Source: Sandaracinus amylolyticus
Lineage (GTDB): Bacteria; Myxococcota_A; Polyangia; Polyangiales; Sandaracinaceae
DNA length: 64,000 bases
Direction of reading: 5' to 3'
NCBI RefSeq assembly: GCF_021631985.1
Contig: NZ_CP070225.1
Location: 5,394,001-5,458,000 of the forward strand
The notes under the pieces were generated by a model that saw nothing but the letters and a program-made list of their open reading frames with translations, was not told the origin of the DNA and searched no databases. Below, one piece after another: positions 40,710 through 48,016 of this stretch. The position numbers and the translations under genes were made by a program. The stretch's first letter is position 1. Each line of letters opens with the position of its first letter.

Positions 40710-42011
40710 GTGACGATTCGTGGTGTCTGGATCGCGCTCGTGATGGCCGCGAGCATCGGGTGTGGGAACGGCTCGCGGGCGAGCGAGCAGACCGAGGCGC
40801 CGATCTGGATCGTCGCGCCGCATCCCGACGACGAAGCGCTCATGGCGTCGCACCTGATCGCGCGCGACGCGTCGCGCACGTTCGTGCACCTGATGACGAA
40901 CGGCGATCTCGGCTGCGAGCGCGACGGCTGGCAGCGCCAGCGCGAGACGCTCGCGGCGATGCGCGTGCTCGGCGTCGCGCCCGAGCGCGTCCGCTTCCTC
41001 TCGTACCCCGACGGATTCCTCGACGCGCTCGGCGTCGTCCCGCTCCCGCCGCGCGAGCGACGGATGGAGGACGGCACCTGCGGCACCGGCGCGACGACCT
41101 ACGCGCACGACGTGCACAGCGCGCTGAACGGCCACCCGGGCCCGTACGTCGCGGACAACGCCATCGGCGATCTCGCCGCGCTCCTCGCGCGCGATCGCCC
41201 GCGCGACGTGTACGTCTCGCATCCGTACGACGATCACCCCGATCACGCGACGACCTACATCCTGCTGCGACGCGCGATCGAGCGCGCGATGATCGAGGCA
41301 CCGCCGCGGGTGCACCGCGCGATCGTGCACGCGGGCGGATGCTGGCCCAACGGCAGCGAGCCGCACGAGCCGTGTGGCCCCGCGGGCCAGTCGCGCGGCG
41401 CGCCGTACCCGCCGCTTCCCGGAGCGCTCGCGCGCTACGTGCCGAACGAGCGCATCGCCGTGTCCGACGGTGGTGCGCTGGGGCGGCGCGCGATCGCGGA
41501 GTACCGCTCGCAGCTCCACGTCGACGTCGAGCACGACTGGCTCGGCGACTTCGCGCGCGGCGACGCGATCTACTGGGTCGAGTCGCTGGTGCGCGATCCG
41601 ATGCACCCCGAGCGGCTGGTGCGCGCGCCCGCGGAAGGCGCGTCACCGCAGCGCGTGTCGTTCGAGGCGCAGGTCGCCGCGGACGAGCGCGCGACGGTGC
41701 GCGTCGAGCACGACGCGGGCACCCGCTATGCGATCGAGATCGTCGGCGACCGCGAGGTCGAGGTGCGTGGCGCGGGCGATCGCGTGCTGCGCCGCGTGCA
41801 CATCCCCGACGACGCCGCGCGCCACGCGCAGCATCGCTGGGACCTCCGGATCGATCCGCGCCCCGAGGAGGGCGGCGTCGTCGAGCTCGAGGTGCGACGC
41901 GACGGTGCGCTGCTCGCAGTGCTGATCGATCCCCAGCCGTACGCCGGGGTCGCCCGCACGGTCACCGATGGGCCGGTCGACGATGTCGCGCTCGTGCCCG
42001 AGCCTCGCTGA
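40710..42011 (+). CDS. PIG-L family deacetylase lipoprotein
   Basis: The 433-residue protein has a lipoprotein signal (Cys18 in AASIGC) and a LmbE/PIG-L fold: WIVAPHPDDEALMAS at 33-47 with the HPDDE zinc motif, LMTNGD, and VYVSHPYDDHPDHATTY carrying the second His pair. Members remove acetyl groups from N-acetyl-glucosamine compounds. The C-terminal 120 residues are a beta-rich domain (RATVRVEHDAGTRYAIEI). The lipobox places it outside the cytoplasm, where it could deacetylate exopolysaccharide or peptidoglycan fragments. The membrane GT2 lies downstream on the same strand. Confidence 0.87.
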   Translation: MTIRGVWIALVMAASIGCGNGSRASEQTEAPIWIVAPHPDDEALMASHLIARDASRTFVHLMTNGDLGCERDGWQRQRETLAAMRVLGVAPERVRFLSYPDGFLDALGVVPLPPRERRMEDGTCGTGATTYAHDVHSALNGHPGPYVADNAIGDLAALLARDRPRDVYVSHPYDDHPDHATTYILLRRAIERAMIEAPPRVHRAIVHAGGCWPNGSEPHEPCGPAGQSRGAPYPPLPGALARYVPNERIAVSDGGALGRRAIAEYRSQLHVDVEHDWLGDFARGDAIYWVESLVRDPMHPERLVRAPAEGASPQRVSFEAQVAADERATVRVEHDAGTRYAIEIVGDREVEVRGAGDRVLRRVHIPDDAARHAQHRWDLRIDPRPEEGGVVELEVRRDGALLAVLIDPQPYAGVARTVTDGPVDDVALVPEPR

Positions 42012-42515
42012 GCGCCACACCTCCGCCGACCTGAACGTCGATCCCGTTCGCGAGGCGCGATGGATCTTCGTCGCGACGGCCATGCACGACCGTGTCGCTC
42101 TGCGACGGCCAGCGCAGTGGCCTCCTCGGGCGCCGGATGCGGCCAGCCGACACCAGCCAGCGCGCCACGAGCACGGCCTCGTCGCACCTCCGCGCCCCGC
42201 GTATCGCCGCGAAATTCACGAGAACGACACGCCCTCACCGCGGTCCTGGCAGCGCGCACGGTGTTTGCTCCGGAGCGCGTCGCGACGTGGGGGCGGCGAG
42301 GCTGCCGGAAGGACGCCCACGTTCGAACGACCATCGACGATGCACGAAGGAATCGGCGAGCAGAAAGCAGCGAATGAGATGATCGGCGAGCCGTCCAACG
42401 CCGCACCTTCGACCCAACCCGCCGAGCCTTCGCCTGAAGAGCGGCGCACCCCCAGCGCCCGCGCTACAACCCCGCGCCGCGTGTGACCCACGTGAGCCGG
42501 TCCGACGGAGACAGG
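42012..42515. other. 504-base region without a convincing gene
   Basis: All frames here are either Arg-rich composition artefacts or lack starts. A 10-base palindrome, GCTCCGGAGC, lies at 42267-42276. The last part must hold the promoter of the GT2 gene, but no strong -35/-10 pair was found. It could be a decayed gene. Confidence 0.4.
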
Positions 42516-44105
42516 ATGCCCTCGAAGAGGAACACGCTCGCGGAGCGAGCTCGCCCGCGTGCCTCGAGCCCAGGCCTTGCGGTGATCAGCAGCCAGGAGC
42601 TCGAAGAGATCGAGATGAGCGAAGGCGCCGCGGCGAACGAAGACCACGACGCGTACGAGGACGCCGACGTCGACCTCGGTGCCCGCGAGCACGCGGAGCT
42701 CAGCGCGCGTGGGTCCCACATGCGGCGCGTGCGCCGGCGCAAGTCGCGCCCCGCGGAGAGCGCAGTCGCGCCCCGTGGCGCGAGCGCGGCGCAGGGTCTG
42801 GCGTCGGACGCGGCGTTCACGAAGGGTCAGCTCACGTGGCGGCTCGGCGTCACGGCGGCGGTGGTCGCGGCGTTCGTCGCGGTGCTCGCGCACGGTGCGG
42901 CGTCGGTGCTGCTCGCGCCCGGCGCGTCCGCGCTCGCGATCGTGCTGACGGTGTCGGGCGCGGTGGCGACCTGGTACTTCGCGATGACGCTCTGGCACGC
43001 GCTGCGGTATCGCGCGACGCCGTCGTTCTCGGACGCGGCGCTGCCGCGCCTCACCGTGATCGTGCCCGCGTACAACGAGGGCGCGGCGGTGCGCGTGGCG
43101 CTCGAGTCGGCGCTCGCGAACGACTATCCCGCGGACAAGCTGCAGATCATCGCGATCGACGACGGGTCGAAGGACGACACGTGGTCGCACATCGAGGCGG
43201 TCGCGGCGGCGCACCCGGGTCGCGTGCTCGCGATCAAGCAGCCGAAGAACGCGGGCAAGCGCGAGGCGCTCGTCACCGGCTTCGCGAACGCCGACGGCGA
43301 TCTCGTGGTGACGGTCGACTCCGACTCGAAGCTCGAGCGCACCGCGCTGCGCGCGATCGTGGCGCCGATGATCGCGGACCCCGAGGTCGCGGCGGTCGCG
43401 GGCCGCGTGCTGGTGCTGAACCGCGAGGACAACCTCCTCACGCGGCTGCTCTCGGCGCGTTTCTTCATCACGTTCGATCTCGCGCGCGCCGCGCAGTCGG
43501 CGTACGGCGCGGTGCTGTGCACGCCGGGCGCGCTCAGCGCGTACCGCATGGACGCCGTGCGCAAGGTCGTCGAGCGCTGGTCGACGCAGACCTTCATGGG
43601 TCAGCCCTGCACGATCGCGGAGGACCGCGCGCTCACGACGTGGCTGCTGCGCGAGGGCTATCGCTCGGTCTACCAGCGCACCGCGGTGGTCGAGACGATC
43701 ATGCCGACGGATCTGAAGCGCATGTCGCGCATGCTGATCCGCTGGGAGCGCGGCAACATCCGCGAGGACATCGTGATGCTGCCGGTGCTCGCGACGCGCT
43801 GGCGCTCGCGCGACCAGTGGTGGCCGACGTTCGAGATCGTGTTCGAGCTGGTGCAGTACCCGCTCGCGTACATCGGTCTCACGCTGCTCGCGGCGCGCGT
43901 CATCGCGCAGCCCGAGGCGCTCATGACGATCGCGGGCGTCGTGCTCCTCGGCGCGGTGGTGCAGACGCTCTACACGCTCCGCAGCCGCCGTGGCGCGGAC
44001 TTCTTCTTCGGCGTGGGGTACGCGCTGTTCGCGTTCGTCGGGCTGTGGTGGGTCTTCCCCTACTCGCTCGCGACGGTGCGCGACGGTCGCTGGCTGACGC
44101 GCTGA
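42516..44105 (+). CDS. Membrane family 2 glycosyltransferase (polysaccharide synthase type)
   Basis: The 529-residue protein has an acidic/basic N-tail, two membrane helices ([39 protein letters not shown]), a GT-A domain (VIVPAYNEGAAVRVALESAL, IAIDDGSKDDTW, VVTVDSDSKLE) and further helices. TIAEDRALTTWLLREGY and MLIRWERGNIRED match the TED and Q/RxxRW motifs of processive synthases such as hyaluronan or poly-N-acetylglucosamine synthase. Pairing with the upstream deacetylase hints at a poly-GlcNAc-like polymer. ATG 42516 follows GGAG by five bases; an upstream GTG at 42483 is possible. Confidence 0.87.
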   Translation: MPSKRNTLAERARPRASSPGLAVISSQELEEIEMSEGAAANEDHDAYEDADVDLGAREHAELSARGSHMRRVRRRKSRPAESAVAPRGASAAQGLASDAAFTKGQLTWRLGVTAAVVAAFVAVLAHGAASVLLAPGASALAIVLTVSGAVATWYFAMTLWHALRYRATPSFSDAALPRLTVIVPAYNEGAAVRVALESALANDYPADKLQIIAIDDGSKDDTWSHIEAVAAAHPGRVLAIKQPKNAGKREALVTGFANADGDLVVTVDSDSKLERTALRAIVAPMIADPEVAAVAGRVLVLNREDNLLTRLLSARFFITFDLARAAQSAYGAVLCTPGALSAYRMDAVRKVVERWSTQTFMGQPCTIAEDRALTTWLLREGYRSVYQRTAVVETIMPTDLKRMSRMLIRWERGNIREDIVMLPVLATRWRSRDQWWPTFEIVFELVQYPLAYIGLTLLAARVIAQPEALMTIAGVVLLGAVVQTLYTLRSRRGADFFFGVGYALFAFVGLWWVFPYSLATVRDGRWLTR

Positions 44106-44121
44106 TTCCGCTCGATCGCTC

Positions 44122-44329
44122 GTGCTCGTTCCCGTCGCCTTCGGCGCCCTGACGCTCGCGGCCGCGCTGATGTGGCCGGAAGGGGTCATGGATGACCCCT
44201 TCCCCCCGCCCGGCAGAGCCGGCTCGGGGCCCCCCTTCCCTGAACGCTGCGCGCGGGGCCCCAGCCCCGCTTGCTCTCTCCCGTGATCGTTCCCGTCGCG
44301 TTCGGTGCCCTGACGCTCGCGGCCGCGCT
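44122..44329. repeat. Partial duplication of a gene start with a palindromic insert
   Basis: Bases 44122-44168 match 44283-44329 at 44 of 47 positions, offset by 161 bases. Both copies begin with a GTG and encode (V/L)VPVAFGALTLAAAL. The 114 bases between contain a perfect 12-base hairpin and two GGGGCCCC blocks. The first copy's frame ends at a TGA overlapping the second copy's GTG. It reads as an element inserted at the 5' end of the next gene with a duplicated flank. Confidence 0.7.
44178..44203. repeat. Perfect 12-base hairpin GGAAGGGGTCAT/ATGACCCCTTCC
   Basis: Arms at 44178-44189 and 44192-44203 are separated by GG only. It follows the GT2 stop by 72 bases. GGGGCCCC also occurs at 44226-44233 and 44255-44262. 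It may be a REP-like element or act as a terminator for the GT2 transcript. Confidence 0.6.
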
Positions 44330-46157
44330 CTTCGCGGCCCGGCTCGCGCCGGAGGCGACGCGCCTTTCGAGGGCCTGCGCGACCGCGGTCCTCGTCTACG
44401 CGCTCGCGATCGGCATCGTCTACGTGCTCGGTGCGATCGGTGCGATCGGCACGAGCGCGTGGATCGCCGCGACCCTCGCGTGTGCGCTCGCGGGCCTGGT
44501 GATCGGCGGGCCCGCTGCGTGGGCCGTGCTGTGGAGCGACGGCATCGCGATCCGCGATGGCTTCCGCGCGATGCGCGATGCAGGGCGCGACGCGATCCCG
44601 GCGTGGGGCGCGATCGTCGCCGCACTGATCGCGATCACGTTCGCCGCGCTCTCGACGTACCTGCTCGCGCCGTGGGCGTGGGACTCGCTCGGCTATCACC
44701 TGCCGATCGTCCACGACGCGCTGCAGACGGGGAGGCTCCGTCACGTGCCGACGAGCGTGGTCTACGTGAACGTGTACCCGCGCCTCGTCGACGTGTTCTT
44801 CATCGCGTGGCGGCTCTCGCTCGGCGACGAGACGTGGATCGAGCTCGGGCAGCTGCCGATCGCGCTCGGTGGGGTGATCGGCATCGCGGCGCTCGCGGAG
44901 CGCGCAGGCGTGCCGGCGTGGCGAGGGCTCGCGCTGGGGTGCCTGTGGCTCGCGGTGCCGGTGGTGATGCTCGAGCTCGCGGCCGCGTACGTCGACGTCG
45001 CGGTGGGCGCGCTGGGGCTCCTCGCGTTCGTGCTCGCGACGCTGCCGGCGCGCCCGGGGACGGTCGTCGTCGCGGGGATCGCGATCGGGCTGATGCTCGG
45101 GAGCAAGCCCTCCGCGCCGCCGATCGCGGCGATCGCGATGCTGGCGCTCCTCGTCACCGGCGCGCGGAACAGGCAGCAGCTCGGCGTCGCGATCGCGGGC
45201 TGCGCGATCGCGCTGGTGATCGGCGCGGGCAAGTTCGTCCAGAACGTCATCGAGTGGCACAACCCGATCTGGCCGGCGCACGTCGAGGTCGCGGGACACG
45301 TGGTGTTGCCCGGCAAGGCGAGCACCGCCGAGCTCGCGCTCGTGGGCATGCGCGAGCCCTACCTCTCGATGGGCTGGGCCGAGCGGGTGCTCGCGTCGTG
45401 GACCGCGTGGCCCGACGTCTGGGTCTACGACATGCGCATCGGCGGCTTCGGGCCGCTCTTCACGTTCGTGCTGCTGCCGCTCGCGATCGCGGTGCCGATC
45501 GGCGCGTGGCGCTCGACGCGGCTGCGGGCGGTGGCGCGCAGCGTGGGCGTGCCGGCGCTGCTGCTCGCGGCCGCGACGTTGATCAGCCCCGGCGCGTTCT
45601 GGGCGCGCTACACGGTCGCGATCCCCGGCGCGATGTTGGCGGTCGCGATCGCGGTGGCGCACGTGCTGCCGCGGCGATGGGGTCGTGTGACCGAGGGCGC
45701 AGGGGTCGTGCTCGCGCTGCTCGGCATCGCGCTCTCGTGGCGCGGCTTCACCGAGGACACGGCGCCGAGCTTGTTCGAGCTGATGTCGCGCCCCTCCGAG
45801 GAGCGGCACGCGGCGCAGGCGGTGGATGCACAGGAGCGCGACTGGCAGCGCGCGCGCGCGCTGGTGCGGCCTGGCGAGGCGTTCGGATACGACCCGAGCT
45901 TCAACCTGCCGGGGCGCTTGTGGCGCAGCGACGGGCGCGGGCGCGTGCTGTACCTCGAGCGCACCACGCCGAGCACGGAGGAGCTGCTCGCGTGGTGCGC
46001 GCAGCATCGGGTGCGCGTGATGGTGCTCGGCGAAGGCCCGACCGGCGCGGCGGACACCGCGCGGGCGCATCCCGATCGGTTCCGCGAGCTCTTCCGATCG
46101 CGCTACCCGCAGTGGCAGCCCTCGGCGGTGTTCGAGATCCTCGACGCCTCACCGTGA
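44283..46157 (+). CDS. GT-C-like polytopic membrane glycosyltransferase
   Basis: The 624-residue protein has about 12 membrane helices in its first 500 residues and a soluble C-terminal region. An early loop reads LAPWAWDSLGYHLPIVHDAL, where the Asp and YHLP resemble the first-loop motif of GT39/ArnT-type transferases that use polyprenyl-phosphate sugars. The C-terminus (QRARALVRPGEAFGYDPSF) is periplasmic in such enzymes. I chose GTG 44283; a TTG at 44271 is also in frame. The gene start is duplicated upstream. Its end overlaps the convergent next gene by nine bases. Confidence 0.7.
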   Translation: MIVPVAFGALTLAAALFAARLAPEATRLSRACATAVLVYALAIGIVYVLGAIGAIGTSAWIAATLACALAGLVIGGPAAWAVLWSDGIAIRDGFRAMRDAGRDAIPAWGAIVAALIAITFAALSTYLLAPWAWDSLGYHLPIVHDALQTGRLRHVPTSVVYVNVYPRLVDVFFIAWRLSLGDETWIELGQLPIALGGVIGIAALAERAGVPAWRGLALGCLWLAVPVVMLELAAAYVDVAVGALGLLAFVLATLPARPGTVVVAGIAIGLMLGSKPSAPPIAAIAMLALLVTGARNRQQLGVAIAGCAIALVIGAGKFVQNVIEWHNPIWPAHVEVAGHVVLPGKASTAELALVGMREPYLSMGWAERVLASWTAWPDVWVYDMRIGGFGPLFTFVLLPLAIAVPIGAWRSTRLRAVARSVGVPALLLAAATLISPGAFWARYTVAIPGAMLAVAIAVAHVLPRRWGRVTEGAGVVLALLGIALSWRGFTEDTAPSLFELMSRPSEERHAAQAVDAQERDWQRARALVRPGEAFGYDPSFNLPGRLWRSDGRGRVLYLERTTPSTEELLAWCAQHRVRVMVLGEGPTGAADTARAHPDRFRELFRSRYPQWQPSAVFEILDASP

Positions 46158-47381
46158 GTCGTCGCGCCGGGCGATCACCTCGACGACGAGGAGCGCGGCG
46201 AGCGGCAGGACCTGCATCCACCAGCGGTTCGCGAGCGTGCCGCCGAGCGCGAACGCGGTGAGGCGCTCGCCGCCGAGCAGGAGCGCGACGAAGAGCGCGG
46301 CGACCTGCGCGGTGAGCGCCATCGCGAGCGCGCTCGCGCGCGGCGAGACGAAGCGCGACGCCATCGCAGCGCCGATCGCGATCGGCCATGCGAGCCCCCA
46401 CGAGCGCACGTCGCACGTCGCGCGCGCGAGCTCGAGCACCAGCGCGCCGGCGCGCGCGAGCCCCGCGCCCTCGAGCGCGTGATCGCGGTTCGCGACGCCG
46501 TGCGCGACCAGCAGCACGCGCCATCCGAGCGTCGCGACGAGCGCAGCCGCGACCACCAGGAGCGCGTCGCGCAGCGCCTCGCGGCGACGATCGCGCGATG
46601 CCACGACGTGCGCCCCGGCGATCGCCAGCGCGTGCACCACGCCCTCGTCCTTGCAGCCCGCGACCAGGAACGCGGCGATCACCGCGGTGCAGGTCGCCCA
46701 CCGCTCGGCGCGCGCCAGGCCCGCTGCGATCGCGAGCGCGAGCAGGCCGATCGGGAGATCGAGGTACGCGCTGCGAGCGTGCACCCACGCGAGCGGCACC
46801 ATCGCGATCGCGATCGCCCATCCGACGCGGCGATCGGCGCGCATCGTGGCGAGCGCGAGCGCGAGGCAGAGCAGCAGCAGCGTGGCCGCGCCCGCGACCA
46901 TCGAGGGCACGTCGTCGCGGCCCATCGCGAAGAGGATCTCGGCGAGCGAGCCGACGATCGGATAGCCACGCGGGATGAGATCGGCCGCGGGGTCGAGCGC
47001 GGCGTCGCGCAGCGCGACCACGCCCATCCGCACCTTCGCGAGCCACACGTGCTCGTCCCAGTAGAGCGGCACCGGCACCCGGAGCGCGACGATCGCCGCA
47101 GCGACGCCGAGCACCACGAGCCCGGTGCGCGACGGCTCGGGCGTGCGTCGAGCCTCCGCTCGCGCAGTGCGTCGCTCGATCGCGAAGATCGCACCGAGCA
47201 CGATCGCGAGGAGTGGATGCACGATCGCGGCGAGCACCACGCTCGCGCCCGCCGCGATCCGGATCGCCCATCCGAGCGCGCCCGCGCGATCGAGCTCCCA
47301 TCGCAGCGCACGATCGAGCGCCCATCCCAGCGCACCGGCGCCGACGAGGGCCGGCACCGCGACCCAGAGCGGTACGATCAT
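46149..47381 (-). CDS. GT-C-like polytopic membrane protein
   Basis: The 410-residue protein has around 10 membrane helices. The first large loop contains PVPLYWDEHVWLAKVRMG, where WDEHVW resembles the acidic motif of GT-C transferases, and LIPRGYPIVGSLAEIL follows. It may glycosylate a lipid or surface protein using a lipid-linked sugar. ATG 47381 overlaps the stop of the small membrane gene upstream (ATGA), so they form a two-gene operon. The similarity in plan to the convergent 624-residue protein suggests related roles. Confidence 0.65.
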   Translation of the reverse strand: MIVPLWVAVPALVGAGALGWALDRALRWELDRAGALGWAIRIAAGASVVLAAIVHPLLAIVLGAIFAIERRTARAEARRTPEPSRTGLVVLGVAAAIVALRVPVPLYWDEHVWLAKVRMGVVALRDAALDPAADLIPRGYPIVGSLAEILFAMGRDDVPSMVAGAATLLLLCLALALATMRADRRVGWAIAIAMVPLAWVHARSAYLDLPIGLLALAIAAGLARAERWATCTAVIAAFLVAGCKDEGVVHALAIAGAHVVASRDRRREALRDALLVVAAALVATLGWRVLLVAHGVANRDHALEGAGLARAGALVLELARATCDVRSWGLAWPIAIGAAMASRFVSPRASALAMALTAQVAALFVALLLGGERLTAFALGGTLANRWWMQVLPLAALLVVEVIARRDDSR

Positions 47382-47890
47382 CGCGCGCGTCCGCACACGA
47401 GCGAGCGACCTCGCTCCTCGCAGTGCGCATCGAGCGCGCCCTCCCCCAGCACGATCGTCGCGGGCGCATCGCACTGCAGGCCCGCGAGCGCGAGCCGCGC
47501 GGCGGGCATGCACGCATCGCACGATGCCCAGCGCGCCTCCGCACAGCCGTGGTCCACCGCGAACGTGCGCATCCGGTCGTGGAGCACGATCGTGTCGCGC
47601 GCGGTGTCGCGCAGCGCCGACGGGCGATCGGCGCGCAGCGCGATCAGGGCCCATATGCCGGGGAACGCGGCGACGAGCGCGACGAGCACGATCCCGGGGG
47701 CGCGGATCGCGCTGGGGACGCGCCTCGACGAGAGCCACGCCGCGATGGCGACCGCCGCGACGAGCGTGGCTCCGACGTGGAGCCACTCGGCCCTCCCCGC
47801 GCCCGCGCGAGCCTCGCCGCACACGCCGTTCGCGCCGTCGAGGAGCAGCGCCTCCGGCGAGTCGAGGCAGATCGCGTCGAGCACGGGCAT
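47378..47890 (-). CDS. Small hypothetical membrane protein
   Basis: The 170-residue protein has two membrane helices (WLHVGATLVAAVAIAAWLSS and IRAPGIVLVALVAAFPGIWALIAL) and a Cys-rich C-terminal part (CAEARWASCDACMPAARL, LQCDAPATIVLGEG, AHCEERG) probably outside the cytoplasm. I chose ATG 47890 (MPVLDAIC). It overlaps the GT-C-like gene by four bases. No family is recognised. The hairpins upstream separate it from the Clp gene. Confidence 0.65.
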   Translation of the reverse strand: MPVLDAICLDSPEALLLDGANGVCGEARAGAGRAEWLHVGATLVAAVAIAAWLSSRRVPSAIRAPGIVLVALVAAFPGIWALIALRADRPSALRDTARDTIVLHDRMRTFAVDHGCAEARWASCDACMPAARLALAGLQCDAPATIVLGEGALDAHCEERGRSLVCGRAR

Positions 47891-47931
47891 CGCGCGAGTA
47901 GTAGCCCCGCACGGCCGCGTTGCACATCGCA

Positions 47932-47957
47932 ACACCATCGCCGGACGACGATGGTGT
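47932..47957. repeat. 9-base inverted repeat upstream of the small membrane gene
   Basis: ACACCATCG (47932-47940) and CGATGGTGT (47949-47957) are perfect arms with an eight-base loop. It lies 42 bases before the start at 47890 on the minus strand and could be an operator or the second half of a terminator region. Confidence 0.5.
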
Positions 47958-47984
47958 GCGTCGATGCGCGCGAAGGCTTACGTA

Positions 47985-48008
47985 TGTCATCGCCGTTCTG
48001 CGATGACA
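47985..48008 (-). terminator. Hairpin after the Clp ATPase gene
   Basis: TGTCATCGC (47985-47993) and GCGATGACA (48000-48008) form a perfect nine-base stem with a six-base loop, beginning eight bases after the Clp stop on the minus strand. No U-run follows, so it is a weak intrinsic or a factor-dependent terminator. Confidence 0.5.
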
Positions 48009-48016
48009 ACGTGTCA

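Noticed and set aside
42216-42480. A possible gene or gene remnant in the 42.0-42.5 kb gap
   Set aside because: Several open frames exist in both directions, but none has a plausible start, ribosome site or family resemblance.
44122-44286. A separate 54-codon gene from GTG 44122
   Set aside because: It is the truncated duplicate of the next gene's start followed by insert sequence, with no independent coding signs.
42216-46070. Minus-strand open frame of 1,284 codons opposite the GT2 and GT-C-like genes
   Set aside because: It is charged low-complexity sequence dominated by Arg, His and Glu, opposite genes with clear membrane and GT motifs.
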